Counted from the stretch's first letter, positions 18,551-28,451 are shown. The stretch: DNA of 45,504 nt from Desulfobacterales bacterium (GCA_028704555.1 JAQWFD010000032.1:1-45504), one strand, 5' to 3'. The notes: generated by a model from the letters alone, not told the origin. Program-made: numbers and translations.

Positions 18551-20635
18551 ATGAGGTTATTTCGGATTAATACGGAAGTATTTCTAATTGTGGTCTTAAT
18601 TGTATTTTCTTTTTTATCGGCTGGTTGCGGATCGTCCGGATCGTCCGGATCAGGCGTGTCTGAAGTCGATTCATCAAGTATCACTCCGGATACAATTAAT
18701 ATTCTATCAACAGAAAATTTGTCTTCAGATTACATTAATCCCGGTGATTCATCAAATGTGTATGCAACCGTATATTCGGCAAACGGTAATACAATCGCCG
18801 GACAGTCCGTTTTGTTTACTCTGGATAATCCAACCTTAGGGTTTATCACCAGCAGTGCAGCGACCGATGGAAGTGGTGTGGCTGCCGCCACATTTACCGC
18901 AAGAAGCAGAACAGGACAAGTCCAAATCACCGCAACTGCAGGGACGATAGAAAACGATCAGGTTTTTACCATTAATATTATAGAAACTGCGGTGGCAAAG
19001 TCCATTGAATTAAGTGCAAGCCCCCAGGAACTTATCGTCCGGGGGACGTCCACCATCACCGCTACTGTAAAAGATGCCCAAGGGGCGCTGGTGCAAAACG
19101 GGACCACCGTAAACTTTGATGTCGAAAATACCGAATCCGGCACCATATCAGTAAGTGCCACCACAAACGGTGGAGTTGCAACCGCAACGTTTCAAGCTTC
19201 AGTTACTCCGGGAATCGCTACGATTGTGGCCTCTTCGGGAACCGCTTCCCGGACGATTCCGGTCACCGTATCTGACGCGCCGGCCACATCTATTGAATTT
19301 GATTCTGCCGACCCTCAGATCATAGCACTTCAGGGGACCGCAGGTGCCATGATATCGATTATAAAATTTATCGTTAAAGACAGCAATGGTGATCCGCTTT
19401 CCGGAGAAAATGTATCGATCCAGATGGCTGGACCGAATGGCGGTGAGTATATCGACCCGTCCGGGGATGGCACGCCAGATCAAATAGATGTATCTACCGA
19501 TGCGGGCGGAATCGCCCAGGTGCAGTTGGTCAGTGGTACATATGCAGGGCCGGTTACCATCCGAGCCACCATCAACCCGTCAGGAATACCGATTACGGTC
19601 CAGGCCCCGGTCGTATCGATCGGGGGGGGCATGCCTTCCGCAAAATGGTTCAGCCTCTCGGCTGGCACATTCAATCTCCCGGGGTTTAAATATAATGATG
19701 AACAAACTCTGATCTCAGCCTATTTGGCGGATCGATTTGGAAATTATAATGTTCTTGATGGAACAGAGGTTTCATTTGCTTGTGAGGTTGGTCTGGCATT
19801 ATTCTCAGGTGAGGCAACAAATGTCCAAGCACTCGTTACTGATGGTACGGCGACAGTTGTGGCCAGGACGCAACAACCGATTTATTCCGGTATTTCCGCT
19901 CCGGAGGATGTGGCCCCGCTTGCTTGGGAAACTGCTTTGCAGACTTATGTATTCAATACCTATGGGGTTTCAACGGGTAATCCCCGGGATGGGGTATGCG
20001 ATATCCTCGTCTACACGAAAGGCGAGGAGCATTATGTCGATGGGAATATGAACGGCATGTATGACGCGGGAGAGTTTTTTATTGATACCGTTGAAGAGCC
20101 GTTTATCGATTATAACGGAAATGGGACATATGATGATGGAACCCTTCCCCTTGGAAATCCTGACCCCCAAGAAATATACATCGATGCGATAGATGATGGC
20201 GTCTGGACGGGTAAAAATGGTCAATGGGATTCTAATAAATTTATATTTGGCCATATGCCGATTTTGATCACCGGGTCACCGATTGTCTTGTTTCAAACCG
20301 TCGATGATGGTTTTTCTATTCCCGATGGCGGATCACAGACGTTTAAATTGTTGGTATGCGACCGGAATTTAAATACGTTAACATCCGGATCGAAATTAAG
20401 CGTCTCAAAAACCGCCGGAGCCGGAACTCTTTCCGGTAATAAGTCTTATCTTTATGCTGACACGAATGCCGTTGGGCCGGATGCTGTGGGCCAGCTTGGC
20501 TTGATTGAATATGAATTTATTCTATCGGACAGTGATTCAGGTGATACAGATGCAGCTGAAATTACAACAGTTGAAGCGAAAGTCACCTGGGACGGCGTTG
20601 TTTATACGGCGATTATTACTGGCACGGTCGATTAG
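18551..20635 (+). CDS. Large lipoprotein with Ig-like (Big_1/invasin-type) repeats
   Basis: Protein of 694 residues with a lipoprotein signal peptide (hydrophobic 8-22, lipobox LSAGC with C26) and a Ser/Gly-rich linker. At least three Ig-like beta domains follow at about 45-135, 140-235 and 245-350, carrying the typical 'TTNGGVATATFQASVTPGIATI' style strands; I shorten the pattern to 'G.A.A.F...T.G...I'. A later segment contains Asp/Asn-rich loops 'DGNMNGMYDAGEFF' and 'DYNGNGTYDDG', which resemble EF-hand/dockerin-like calcium loops. Located 89 bp after pilQ on the same strand, it may be a surface adhesin or a pilus-associated factor. An eight-G tract lies at 19622-19629. Confidence 0.78.
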   Translation: MRLFRINTEVFLIVVLIVFSFLSAGCGSSGSSGSGVSEVDSSSITPDTINILSTENLSSDYINPGDSSNVYATVYSANGNTIAGQSVLFTLDNPTLGFITSSAATDGSGVAAATFTARSRTGQVQITATAGTIENDQVFTINIIETAVAKSIELSASPQELIVRGTSTITATVKDAQGALVQNGTTVNFDVENTESGTISVSATTNGGVATATFQASVTPGIATIVASSGTASRTIPVTVSDAPATSIEFDSADPQIIALQGTAGAMISIIKFIVKDSNGDPLSGENVSIQMAGPNGGEYIDPSGDGTPDQIDVSTDAGGIAQVQLVSGTYAGPVTIRATINPSGIPITVQAPVVSIGGGMPSAKWFSLSAGTFNLPGFKYNDEQTLISAYLADRFGNYNVLDGTEVSFACEVGLALFSGEATNVQALVTDGTATVVARTQQPIYSGISAPEDVAPLAWETALQTYVFNTYGVSTGNPRDGVCDILVYTKGEEHYVDGNMNGMYDAGEFFIDTVEEPFIDYNGNGTYDDGTLPLGNPDPQEIYIDAIDDGVWTGKNGQWDSNKFIFGHMPILITGSPIVLFQTVDDGFSIPDGGSQTFKLLVCDRNLNTLTSGSKLSVSKTAGAGTLSGNKSYLYADTNAVGPDAVGQLGLIEYEFILSDSDSGDTDAAEITTVEAKVTWDGVVYTAIITGTVD

Positions 20636-20759
20636 GACAAGTAAAGCAGACGGTGTCTGATTATCAGATGTTCCTCAAAAAATATTAATTTATTTCAGAA
20701 TATTACCAGTATTAGAGGGAATGTCGAAACGGGTAACTGCTTTGTCACTTGGGGGGTGG

Positions 20760-20816
20760 GGAATGGGAGAAAATTTATCGCCATCGGGCTAAAAATATCA
20801 GAAAAACTCCCATTCC
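20760..20816. terminator. Inverted repeat between convergent genes, possible bidirectional terminator
   Basis: GGAATGGGAG (20760-20769) and CTCCCATTCC (20807-20816) form a 10-bp stem around a 37-base AT-rich loop, between the convergent Ig-lipoprotein (+) and TPR lipoprotein (-) genes. The stem is flanked inside by A-rich tracts, as in some bidirectional terminators. The long loop makes this only a candidate. Confidence 0.35.
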
Positions 20817-20914
20817 GTCACAGTCGTGTCCGGTTAGGTTTTTGAATGTAACATGCTGAAAAAATGATCTTATAAAATATTCAATATATTCCTGCTTTCC
20901 ATATGCCGATCGCG

Positions 20915-21670
20915 TCATTTTTTTAATCTGTCAGCGGCCCTGCCTCCAATATCAGATTCCGGGTTGATGGAAACCACTTTCCGGTAGGCGGAAACGGCCT
21001 TATTCCTGTCGCCTGCCAGTTCGTATGCCTCCCCGAGATCAAAATACAACTCCGGAAACTTTGGCGCCATGGTTACGGCAGCTTCCAGTCTATCAATTGC
21101 TTCTGGAATTTTTCCCATTTTAATATAGGTCTTTGCCAGGCTTTTCATCGCGATGACAAACTTGGGCTCAATTTTCAATGCTTCCAGATAATATTTTTCA
21201 GCCAGTCGATACTCTTTTTTGTTGTAATAGGCCCATCCTAAATTGAATAGGGGGAGATGGGGTGTGCCGTAGAGAAGATTGCCGGAAAGTTCCTTGAAAA
21301 CTTCAATGGCCGCATCCCAGTGTTCTTGCGCCAGGTATACGGTGCCGAGGTTATTGCGGGCCGGGATATAATCCGGATTCAGCGCAATTGCTTTTTTGAA
21401 GCTTTCGATAGCCAACTCATGTCGTTTTTTCGCCATATAGACTATCCCCAGATCATAATGCAGAAAAGGATCGTCGGGGATTATCGGTTTCGCTTTTAAA
21501 AGCTCCCTCAACGCCGATGTGAAGTTGCCATCGGCCATATAGGCTTCGGCCAGATTTCTCGATGCCTCGCCCTGTTGTCGTAAAAGTACACGGTCAGGTC
21601 CGGAGGCGCAGGATAAAATCGTCAGCAGACAGATAATCATTAACAGGCAGCAGATATGGCGTTGTTTCAT
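20915..21670 (-). CDS. TPR lipoprotein, PilF/PilW/Tgl-type pilotin candidate
   Basis: Protein of 251 residues with a lipoprotein signal peptide (basic MKQRH, hydrophobic 6-20, lipobox ILSC with C near 21) and about five to six TPR repeats ('LHYDLGIVYMAKKRHELAIE', 'ARNNLGTVYLAQEHWDAAIE', 'FNLGWAYYNKKEYRLAEKYY'). Size and layout match PilF/PilW/Tgl, outer-membrane lipoproteins that help PilQ assemble. The nearby pilMNOPQ operon supports that role. It is oriented toward the pil operon and transcribed from the serS side. Confidence 0.75.
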   Translation of the reverse strand: MKQRHICCLLMIICLLTILSCASGPDRVLLRQQGEASRNLAEAYMADGNFTSALRELLKAKPIIPDDPFLHYDLGIVYMAKKRHELAIESFKKAIALNPDYIPARNNLGTVYLAQEHWDAAIEVFKELSGNLLYGTPHLPLFNLGWAYYNKKEYRLAEKYYLEALKIEPKFVIAMKSLAKTYIKMGKIPEAIDRLEAAVTMAPKFPELYFDLGEAYELAGDRNKAVSAYRKVVSINPESDIGGRAADRLKK

Positions 21671-21783
21671 TTTTGTGATTCCTTTGACAGTATATAGCAG
21701 AAAATGCGTCTTTATCCTTTCACAGGCATCAGGGGCCGAGTAATCGCATCTGGCGCACCGCCCGTCAGCATGTTCATTGCTCT

Positions 21784-23607
21784 TTAAAATTTATGATGGT
21801 CCGTATAACGAATTTGGATGACATCCATGTGTTGTTCATTTAAAAATTGATGCAGATGCTTGTTGACCGTTTCAGCAGTTAACAGCATTTTACGCTTTTT
21901 TGAGTCTGAAACTAAAAAACCCGGGATCGTGATGGCCGTATTGTAAAGGGCCGGCCGTCTGGCGCCATAAAATATCGGGTCTTCGGTGAATTGCACCTCC
22001 ATGGCGGAAATAAGTTTTGTGATAATCGATTGCAACGTATCGCCCGGCAGAATCTGAATGATCCGCATTCCGTTCTGTTGGATCGAGTCGATGGCGTCAC
22101 CATATAAATTACCATAATCAACCAGGAGGCATCGGCCGTCACGGTCGGTGATGAGGTTGGAAATGGCGCTGATCTGGATTCCGGCGTATGGGAATGTGAA
22201 CGTAACATTGGGATCATAGTCAGATCCCATGACCTCGGCTATCTGGCTGACGATGCTTTTCCGATCAGATGATGAAATGGTAATTCCTGCACTGGATGAC
22301 TGTTGGCTATCAGTTGCAGGCGTTAGAGTATTGGGTTGAGTGCCTGGCAGTTTGTCCTGTACTTCGATCAGATGTTCTCTGAGGTATCGGCATAAGGAGT
22401 CGGGCGTACGCTGCTCGGGATGATCGATCAACGTGATGCAGATCCGGTCGCCGGTTATGTTGGTGTCCGGCATGGGTTGGCGAATGATCCAGCGTGCCGA
22501 CACATCAATGTTTATATTGCCATCTGCAACGGTCAATTTGTTTTTGGCGACATCTGCATCCAGAGATTGAAAAATCGCATCCATCAGTTGCGCCACCGAA
22601 GGATTTGGGGCAATTTTGACGGTACTGACGTTTTTCCAGAAGGATTTAACGCAGTTTAGATCCAACGTCTCATTATTTCTGTCATCTGATTCGATAAACA
22701 GGAGCCGTCGGCCCTTTTCAAAATTCATGACCGGAAACCGGGAAAGATCCAGCTTGAAATCCTGACGCCCCTTTCTGGGGAAATAGGTCGTTCCGTTTTT
22801 GTCCAAGCGGGCATGCAGGATGGAGGCGGCCAGGTGATACGGCGTTTCGGGTGGATTCATTGGAGCGGCCGCGGAAATCGCCGGCGATGTTTTAAATTCG
22901 GCCGTTATGGTCCCCGTGGGGGGCAGCGGCCCGGCTTTTCCATGTTTCAGGCGGCTGACTGCATTTCCGGATGGGTCAAACAGCTCGGAATACCAGGGCC
23001 GATCCGTAAGGGATCGCTGGGGGATAAGCACAATCTGATTGAGGTAGATTTTATTGATATCGGTAATTTCAGGATTTATCTGTTTAAACAGCTTGATCCC
23101 TTCCCGGTATTGACGGGAGTTAAACGCTCCGAATTCATTTGAGATAAGGCGTGAGACATAATCGCCTTTTTTGATTTGACAGGTTTTAGAATAGGCTTTA
23201 ATAATATCACATGCTTTGGATACGGTGACAAACGGCAGGGTTACTACTCCGGAGGCTTGTCCGGGCAGCATCCCGCTGGATAATATCTTCAGGGGGATAT
23301 ATACATCCTGGTCGGGCTGAATTTGATTGACGTCCGGAATATGCGGGTTGATACGCTGGAAAATAGCCAGGAACGCGGGGAAATCCGACTGGGAGATTTC
23401 CCCGCGTTCCCTGAACAGTTTCAGTACATAGTCATTTCTGCGTACCGTATACGCATCACACAGAATATCCCGCCCCCCGTCCTTTAGAACCACATAACTT
23501 TTATACGACAGTGCACGACTGTATGTAAATCCGGGTGAACCCGGGAAACAAAAAATGCATATGTGAACTAAACCGATGAATAACAGGGTGCGGCGGTTTG
23601 GCATCAT
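21784..23607 (-). CDS. Secreted protein with two LysM-like domains, function unknown
   Basis: Protein of 607 residues with a signal peptide (hydrophobic 8-22, Pro/Gly-rich cleavage region). Two divergent LysM-like modules lie at about 51-108 ('YTVRRNDYVLKLFRE...' to 'DVYIPLKIL') and 141-197 ('CQIKKGDYVSRLISNE' to 'IVLIPQR'). Both contain 'IxQINPEI.DINxI' cores, as LysM folds do. The remaining 400 residues are not recognised: they contain short segments such as 'LFIESDDRNNETLDLNCVKSFW' that suggest a repeat of alpha/beta units. It may bind peptidoglycan in the periplasm near the pilus or the cell pole. It lies six bases downstream of thrC on the same strand, with its start 7 bases after the thrC stop. 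Confidence 0.6.
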   Translation of the reverse strand: MMPNRRTLLFIGLVHICIFCFPGSPGFTYSRALSYKSYVVLKDGGRDILCDAYTVRRNDYVLKLFRERGEISQSDFPAFLAIFQRINPHIPDVNQIQPDQDVYIPLKILSSGMLPGQASGVVTLPFVTVSKACDIIKAYSKTCQIKKGDYVSRLISNEFGAFNSRQYREGIKLFKQINPEITDINKIYLNQIVLIPQRSLTDRPWYSELFDPSGNAVSRLKHGKAGPLPPTGTITAEFKTSPAISAAAPMNPPETPYHLAASILHARLDKNGTTYFPRKGRQDFKLDLSRFPVMNFEKGRRLLFIESDDRNNETLDLNCVKSFWKNVSTVKIAPNPSVAQLMDAIFQSLDADVAKNKLTVADGNINIDVSARWIIRQPMPDTNITGDRICITLIDHPEQRTPDSLCRYLREHLIEVQDKLPGTQPNTLTPATDSQQSSSAGITISSSDRKSIVSQIAEVMGSDYDPNVTFTFPYAGIQISAISNLITDRDGRCLLVDYGNLYGDAIDSIQQNGMRIIQILPGDTLQSIITKLISAMEVQFTEDPIFYGARRPALYNTAITIPGFLVSDSKKRKMLLTAETVNKHLHQFLNEQHMDVIQIRYTDHHKF

Positions 23608-23613
23608 AGAAAA

Positions 23614-25116
23614 TTACACTTTTTTCAAATCCAGTTTTGAAGCGATATCATCCGATACCCGTTGAATAAATCGATCCATGGCCTCACCTGTCAGGGGTTT
23701 GCCGGGAGCCGGAACGTCCTTCAGATTTTTGGGATGGATTAATTCCGGGCGATTGATCAAGTGTGCCTTTGCAGTGATTCCAAATTCTTCCGGGAACGCG
23801 TTTTCAAAATACATCTGCTGAAACCCTGAAAATTTGAGTGCATGTGCCGTAGAATCGACAATCGCCGTTTCCCGGTCGGTAACGGTTCCGCGCTTTAACG
23901 CGCAAATAAGTCCGGCCAGCGATTCTCCTCCATGGGTACAGGCAATATGGCCGTTGCGGTTGGAAGTAATCTGCCAGTCCATGATGGATTGCTCTGAGAC
24001 CTGCTCGAAGAATACATTCTGTCTGCCGGACAGGGTATTATACTGATCCACCAGATGGATGACCCGGGGCATTGAAACAGGATTTCCGATCATGGCCGCC
24101 TGAGCCGCGCTGGGTTTTACGGTGACGGGAATAAATTTTCGTCTGGATGCATCCGGCTCCAGATAATATCGGTAAACCGGATTGGCATGCTCGGACTGAA
24201 CCCCGATGATCTTGGGGAGTGTGTTTATAATGCCGGCTTCGAAAAATTTCATGAAACCGTTCATCACCGCGGTAATATTGCCGGCATTACCGATGGGCAG
24301 AACCATGACTTTGTCTGCCATGTCATATTCAAAATTCTGTGCGATTTCATAGGCGTAGGATTCCTGCCCAAGGATGCGCCAGGAATTTTTGGAATTCAGC
24401 AGCGCCACATTGTAGTTTTCCGATAGCGCTTCGACAACTTTCATGCAATCGTCAAATACACCCGGGATTTCAAATACCCGCGCGCCACTGCCGAGGGGCT
24501 GGGAAAGCTGCTGGGGAGTAACTTTTTTGTGAGGAAGCAGTACCGCCGACTTGATGTGCGGCTGCAAATAGGCCGCATAAAGAGCAGCCGATGCAGAGGT
24601 GTCACCGGTAGAGGCACATACCGCCAGCACGTCGGATACAATTCCCTGCTGGATCAGGAAGTTGATATACGTCAATGCACTTGCCATTCCTCTGTCTTTA
24701 AATGACGCGCTTGGATTCTGTCCGTCATTTTTAAAATAAAACGGCATTCCGACCTGCTGCTGCAGCAAATCGTTTGCCTTGATGACCGGTGTATGGCCTT
24801 CTCCGAGGTAGATGACGGCCTCGAGCGGTATCACCGATCCGATAAATTCGTGATATCGGTAGATCCCCTTAAGCGCGGGGATATTTACCATTTTTCGGTA
24901 ATCAAAAATTTGATGCCAGGTTTTTCCGGGAATCCGCTTTAACCGGTCAAAATTTTCATCATGGATGAGCAGCACCTGTCCACAGTGCGGACATATATAA
25001 AGCAGTTTTTCAATACCGTACTCGCGCCCGCAACCCAGACAGCGGTAAATCAGGGAGCCTTTGGGCTCCGGTATCAAATAAGGTTGAATATGTTCTGGAA
25101 AATCTTCAAATTTCAT
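23614..25116 (-). CDS. thrC: Threonine synthase
   Basis: PLP-dependent enzyme of 500 residues converting O-phospho-homoserine to threonine. A zinc-ribbon-like N terminus (C26, C29, C42, C45) precedes the catalytic domain, as in one class of bacterial threonine synthases. The PLP lysine is K140 in '[13 protein letters not shown]', followed by the '[18 protein letters not shown]' helix and '[15 protein letters not shown]' phosphate-binding loop. The length fits the long-form enzymes. Its start overlaps the serS stop by 11 bases, so the two genes are translated together. Confidence 0.93.
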   Translation of the reverse strand: MKFEDFPEHIQPYLIPEPKGSLIYRCLGCGREYGIEKLLYICPHCGQVLLIHDENFDRLKRIPGKTWHQIFDYRKMVNIPALKGIYRYHEFIGSVIPLEAVIYLGEGHTPVIKANDLLQQQVGMPFYFKNDGQNPSASFKDRGMASALTYINFLIQQGIVSDVLAVCASTGDTSASAALYAAYLQPHIKSAVLLPHKKVTPQQLSQPLGSGARVFEIPGVFDDCMKVVEALSENYNVALLNSKNSWRILGQESYAYEIAQNFEYDMADKVMVLPIGNAGNITAVMNGFMKFFEAGIINTLPKIIGVQSEHANPVYRYYLEPDASRRKFIPVTVKPSAAQAAMIGNPVSMPRVIHLVDQYNTLSGRQNVFFEQVSEQSIMDWQITSNRNGHIACTHGGESLAGLICALKRGTVTDRETAIVDSTAHALKFSGFQQMYFENAFPEEFGITAKAHLINRPELIHPKNLKDVPAPGKPLTGEAMDRFIQRVSDDIASKLDLKKV

Positions 25117-26386
25117 GTTTTATAAGTTCCATTCCCCCCATATAGGGTCTTAAGATTTTTGGTACAATGACCGATCCGTCGGCCTGCTGGCAGTTTTCAA
25201 GAATAGCCGCTACGGTGCGTCCGACCGCCAGTCCTGATCCGTTGAGTGTGTGAACCAGTTCGGTCCCTTTTTTCCCTTTTCGCTTAAATCGTATATTGGA
25301 TCGCCTGGCCTGAAAATCTTCAAAATTGCTGCAGGATGAGATTTCTCTGTAAACGCCCTGAGCAGGCATCCATACTTCAATATCATATGTCTTGGCGGCT
25401 GAAAATCCCAGATCCCCGGTGCACAGGTTAACCACCTGGTAGGGGAGCTCCAGTTTCTGCAGAATGGTTTCCGCATTGATGAGAAGCTTTTCAAGCTCAT
25501 CATAGGAGGTTTCAGGAACGCTGAATTTAACCAACTCAACTTTGTTAAACTGGTGCTGGCGGATCAGCCCGCGGGTGTCCTTTCCGTATGACCCGGCTTC
25601 GGAACGAAAGCAGGGGGTATAGGCAGTGTATAAAATCGGCAGTTTATCCTCATCCAATATTTCGTTATAATGGATATTGGTGACAGGAACTTCCGCCGTC
25701 GGGATCAGGAAATAATCCAACCCCTCCAGTTTAAAAAGATCTTCCTCAAATTTCGGAAGCTGTCCGGTATGCGTCATGCTGTCCCGGTTTACGATAAACG
25801 GCGGGAGAACCTCTTTATAACCGTGTTCGGTTGTATGGGTATCGAGCATCAGATTGATCAGGGCTCTTTCCATTCGGGCGCCGGCCCCGAAATAGAGTGG
25901 AAATCGGGCGCCGGTAATTCGGGCTGCCCGTTCAAAATCAAGAATTTGTAATGATTCGCCCAATGTCCAGTGGGGCAGGGGATCGTAATCGAAGACCGGA
26001 GGGTCCCCGACCTTCCGGACGACCGGGTTGTCTTCACTGCTTTTGCCAATGGGAACAGATCGGTGAGGAATATTGGGCAGTTGCATCAGAATGGCATTGG
26101 TTTTTTCGTCATATTCCGACAGTGACTTGTCCAGTTCTTTGATTTTTGTGGACACTTCGCGCATTTGTGACATCAGATCTTCAGCGTCTTCACCGGTTTT
26201 TTTCATCCGGGCGATCTGATCCGATACGACATTTCGATTGTGTCTCAAATCCTCAATTTCAACCAATATCGATCTGCGCTGGTTATCGCAATGAATAAAG
26301 GTGTCGAGGGCAGCAATTTCTCCCCGTGTTGAAAGCGATTTTTGGACTTCCATTAGATTCTGTCTGACGTACTTGATTTCCAGCAT
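25106..26386 (-). CDS. serS: Seryl-tRNA synthetase
   Basis: Class II aminoacyl-tRNA synthetase of 426 residues charging tRNA-Ser (and tRNA-Sec where present). The N-terminal coiled-coil arm (about 28-105) binds the long variable arm of tRNA. Class II motifs are visible: motif 2 region '[20 protein letters not shown]' and motif 3 '[20 protein letters not shown]'. Start '[11 protein letters not shown]' is typical. It is the first gene of a minus-strand group with thrC and is divergent from the cyclo-ligase region. Confidence 0.95.
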   Translation of the reverse strand: MLEIKYVRQNLMEVQKSLSTRGEIAALDTFIHCDNQRRSILVEIEDLRHNRNVVSDQIARMKKTGEDAEDLMSQMREVSTKIKELDKSLSEYDEKTNAILMQLPNIPHRSVPIGKSSEDNPVVRKVGDPPVFDYDPLPHWTLGESLQILDFERAARITGARFPLYFGAGARMERALINLMLDTHTTEHGYKEVLPPFIVNRDSMTHTGQLPKFEEDLFKLEGLDYFLIPTAEVPVTNIHYNEILDEDKLPILYTAYTPCFRSEAGSYGKDTRGLIRQHQFNKVELVKFSVPETSYDELEKLLINAETILQKLELPYQVVNLCTGDLGFSAAKTYDIEVWMPAQGVYREISSCSNFEDFQARRSNIRFKRKGKKGTELVHTLNGSGLAVGRTVAAILENCQQADGSVIVPKILRPYMGGMELIKHEI

Positions 26387-26423
26387 AACAGTTCCTATTT
26401 TTAGTGAAAATTATAATTTGAAA

Positions 26424-26640
26424 CGTTTATCCGGTTATGTTGCCCTGTCCTTTTTATGCATTCAGTGTCCGAATGAAAACCGCTGGCTATCTCTGGTTTT
26501 CGCATCGGACGAAAATTTAGATCCAGAGAATACGGAATACATTCAATCAGTTAAAGCTTTCGGCCGCTTTGAGCTTGTAAAAATTATCGGATGTTCGTTC
26601 AGACACTGTTTACAGCGTTGGAAATCAGGGGCATTGATTT
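26424..26640 (+). ncRNA. ssrS: Structured non-coding RNA, candidate 6S RNA
   Basis: The spacer between serS and the 5-formyl-THF cyclo-ligase gene can fold as a long closed structure. The outer helix is TGCCCTG (26441-26447) with CAGGGGCA (26626-26633). A bubble of 15 and 17 nt follows, then an inner helix CAGTGTC..GAATGAA (26463-26477) with TTCGTTC..GACACTG (26594-26608), 14 pairs with one mismatch and one wobble. An apical hairpin 26491-26528 (CTCTGG+TTTTCG paired with CGAAAA+CCAGAG) lies inside. The 3' strand contains GTTTACAGC, similar to a 6S segment. 6S RNA genes are often directly upstream of this cyclo-ligase gene (ygfA). A TATAAT at 26412-26417 would place the start near 26424. No covariance search was possible. 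Confidence 0.45.
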
Positions 26641-26700
26641 CGACTAAATACGCTTAAAAAAGTACCATGTACGGTCAGTTGAGTCAATGATTATCGGAAG

Positions 26701-26730
26701 TTGACATTATTGTAATATTATGTATATCTT
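26701..26730 (+). promoter_or_regulatory. Sigma-70-type promoter for the cyclo-ligase gene
   Basis: A perfect TTGACA -35 box lies at 26701-26706, with -10 candidates TATATC (26723-26728, spacer 16) or TATCTT (26725-26730, spacer 18). Transcription would start near 26736, about 30 bases before the ATG at 26767, and a GGAGAAGAG ribosome site precedes that ATG. If the upstream RNA is real, it has its own promoter. Confidence 0.5.
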
Positions 26731-26766
26731 ACAAGATTTGAAAATTAACTGCTACGGAGAAGAGAT

Positions 26767-27354
26767 ATGGATGAAATTCGGGAAAAAAAACAAAATTTAC
26801 GAGACGAAGTAGCAAAAAAATTAGACGCGCTGTCAGAAAAAGAGCTGATAGAAAAGACAAGTCAAGTTGAAAAGCGGTTGCTTGAATTTGCCAATTTTCT
26901 GGAGGCTAACATTGTGTTGCTCTATATTAACAGTGCTCATGAGATCATGACAAAAAGAATTATTGAAAGGTGCTTTGCTTTAAATAAATTGGTCGTTCTT
27001 CCGGCATTCCGGTCTGAAAAACGACAAATAAAACTTTTCAAGGTGGATACGCTGGCCACCGATTTGAAGCCCGGCGTGAGGGGAATTCCGGAACCGGAAC
27101 AGACCCTGTGTAAAGAAGTCCCCATCGATCGGATCGATATCGCTATCATTCCGGGGATCGTATTCGATGAAAAGGGAAGCAGACTCGGAAAAGGCGAAGG
27201 ATATTATGACAGACTGATTCCAAAGTTGTCAATGACGACCCGAAAAGTATCATTAGCGTTTGAGAGCCAGATTGTAGACCAGGTGCCAATGGAATCTCAT
27301 GATAAACAGGTTGATATCATTGTGACAGAAGAACGGGTAATCTACAAGATATAG
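26767..27354 (+). CDS. 5-formyltetrahydrofolate cyclo-ligase
   Basis: ATP-dependent enzyme of 195 residues that converts 5-formyl-THF to 5,10-methenyl-THF. Typical motifs are present: 'GVRGIPEP' and the C-terminal ATP-binding signature 'IIPGIVFDEKGSRLGKGEGYYDR'-type segment (given here as IPGIVFDEKG plus RLGKGEGYYDR). Length and motif order match YgfA/MTHFS. It stands alone on the plus strand with its own promoter, downstream of the 6S RNA candidate. The linkage between 6S RNA and this gene is known in many Proteobacteria. Confidence 0.92.
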   Translation: MDEIREKKQNLRDEVAKKLDALSEKELIEKTSQVEKRLLEFANFLEANIVLLYINSAHEIMTKRIIERCFALNKLVVLPAFRSEKRQIKLFKVDTLATDLKPGVRGIPEPEQTLCKEVPIDRIDIAIIPGIVFDEKGSRLGKGEGYYDRLIPKLSMTTRKVSLAFESQIVDQVPMESHDKQVDIIVTEERVIYKI

Positions 27355-27452
27355 CGGCTTCAATCATTTTATTCCGATTTTATCGAAAAAAGCGGTGTCA
27401 TTTGAAAATATCCGAAAACCAGCTGCCCCTCGATTGATAATGGTTATAAATA

Positions 27453-28451
27453 TCAGGGCAGTAAAATCTTTTCCAGTTTTTTGAGATTGGCCTCTTCTCC
27501 TACGGCTACAAGCGTATCGCCGGGGCGGAGGATGGTGTCAAATGAAGGATTGAACATCATGGTGTCGTCGTCTTTTTTAATGGCAATGATGATCAGATTG
27601 TAATTCTGGCGGATGCCAGAGGCTTTCAACATGACATCTGCCAGCGGTGAATGGGCACCGACCGGGAATTCCTCCATCTGGATGTCTTTGCGGTGATGGG
27701 TAAATGCCATATCCAGAAAGCTTGTCACCGTTGGGCGAAGGATCCGCTGTGCCATTCTGGCGGCACCGATATCGTACGGAAATTCCACCTGGTTTGCGCC
27801 GGCGGCGGTGAGCTTGGATTTTGAGGTGTGATGACTGGCTCTGGCCATAATATAAATGGACGGGTTCAGTTGCCGGGCGGTCAGAACCAGAAACACATTT
27901 TTCGTATCGGTTCCCAGTGCTGCGACAAGGCCTGCCGCCTGTTTAATTCCGGCTTTCAACAGTATGGATTCATCCGTGGCGTCACCGATTATATGCAGCA
28001 GGGTGTCTTTATCCAGTACCTCGGATATGGCCGCATCATTTTCGATGATAACGAGTTCTTTGTGCCGGGTTGTCATTTTTTTGCACAGCACCTGTCCGAT
28101 ACGTCCATATCCGCAAACGATATAATGACCTGACAGCTGCAGTATCTTTTTGTCCACGCGTCTTCTCCCGAGAATTTGTTGAATCCGTCCTTCAATCACA
28201 AATTGTACAACGGCCCCAAGAACATACATCGAAATGCCTACGCCGGTAAATATAAAAAAAATGGTAAAAATTTGTCCGGCTTTACTGACCTTGTGAATCT
28301 CTCCATATCCGACGGTCGTCAGTGTTATGACCGCCATATACAGTGAATCGATAAGATCCCATCCTTCAATGGCCATGTATCCGGCAGTTCCGATTGCGAT
28401 TACCAGTATCATCAGTATTGAGACAATGATAAGGTGATGTGCACGATTCAT
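27453..28451 (-). CDS. Potassium channel with TrkA-N (RCK) and TrkA-C domains
   Basis: Protein of 332 residues: two transmembrane helices (about 7-25 and 62-85) flank a pore loop with the selectivity filter TVGYGE (46-51). The C-terminal regulatory part has a Rossmann-like TrkA-N domain (about 110-230, 'HYIVCGYGRIGQVL' nucleotide-binding loop) and a TrkA-C domain (about 250-330). The architecture matches MthK/GsuK-like ligand-gated K+ channels. It is convergent with the cyclo-ligase gene. Whether it is gated by calcium, nucleotides or NAD cannot be read from sequence. Confidence 0.9.
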   Translation of the reverse strand: MNRAHHLIIVSILMILVIAIGTAGYMAIEGWDLIDSLYMAVITLTTVGYGEIHKVSKAGQIFTIFFIFTGVGISMYVLGAVVQFVIEGRIQQILGRRRVDKKILQLSGHYIVCGYGRIGQVLCKKMTTRHKELVIIENDAAISEVLDKDTLLHIIGDATDESILLKAGIKQAAGLVAALGTDTKNVFLVLTARQLNPSIYIMARASHHTSKSKLTAAGANQVEFPYDIGAARMAQRILRPTVTSFLDMAFTHHRKDIQMEEFPVGAHSPLADVMLKASGIRQNYNLIIIAIKKDDDTMMFNPSFDTILRPGDTLVAVGEEANLKKLEKILLP

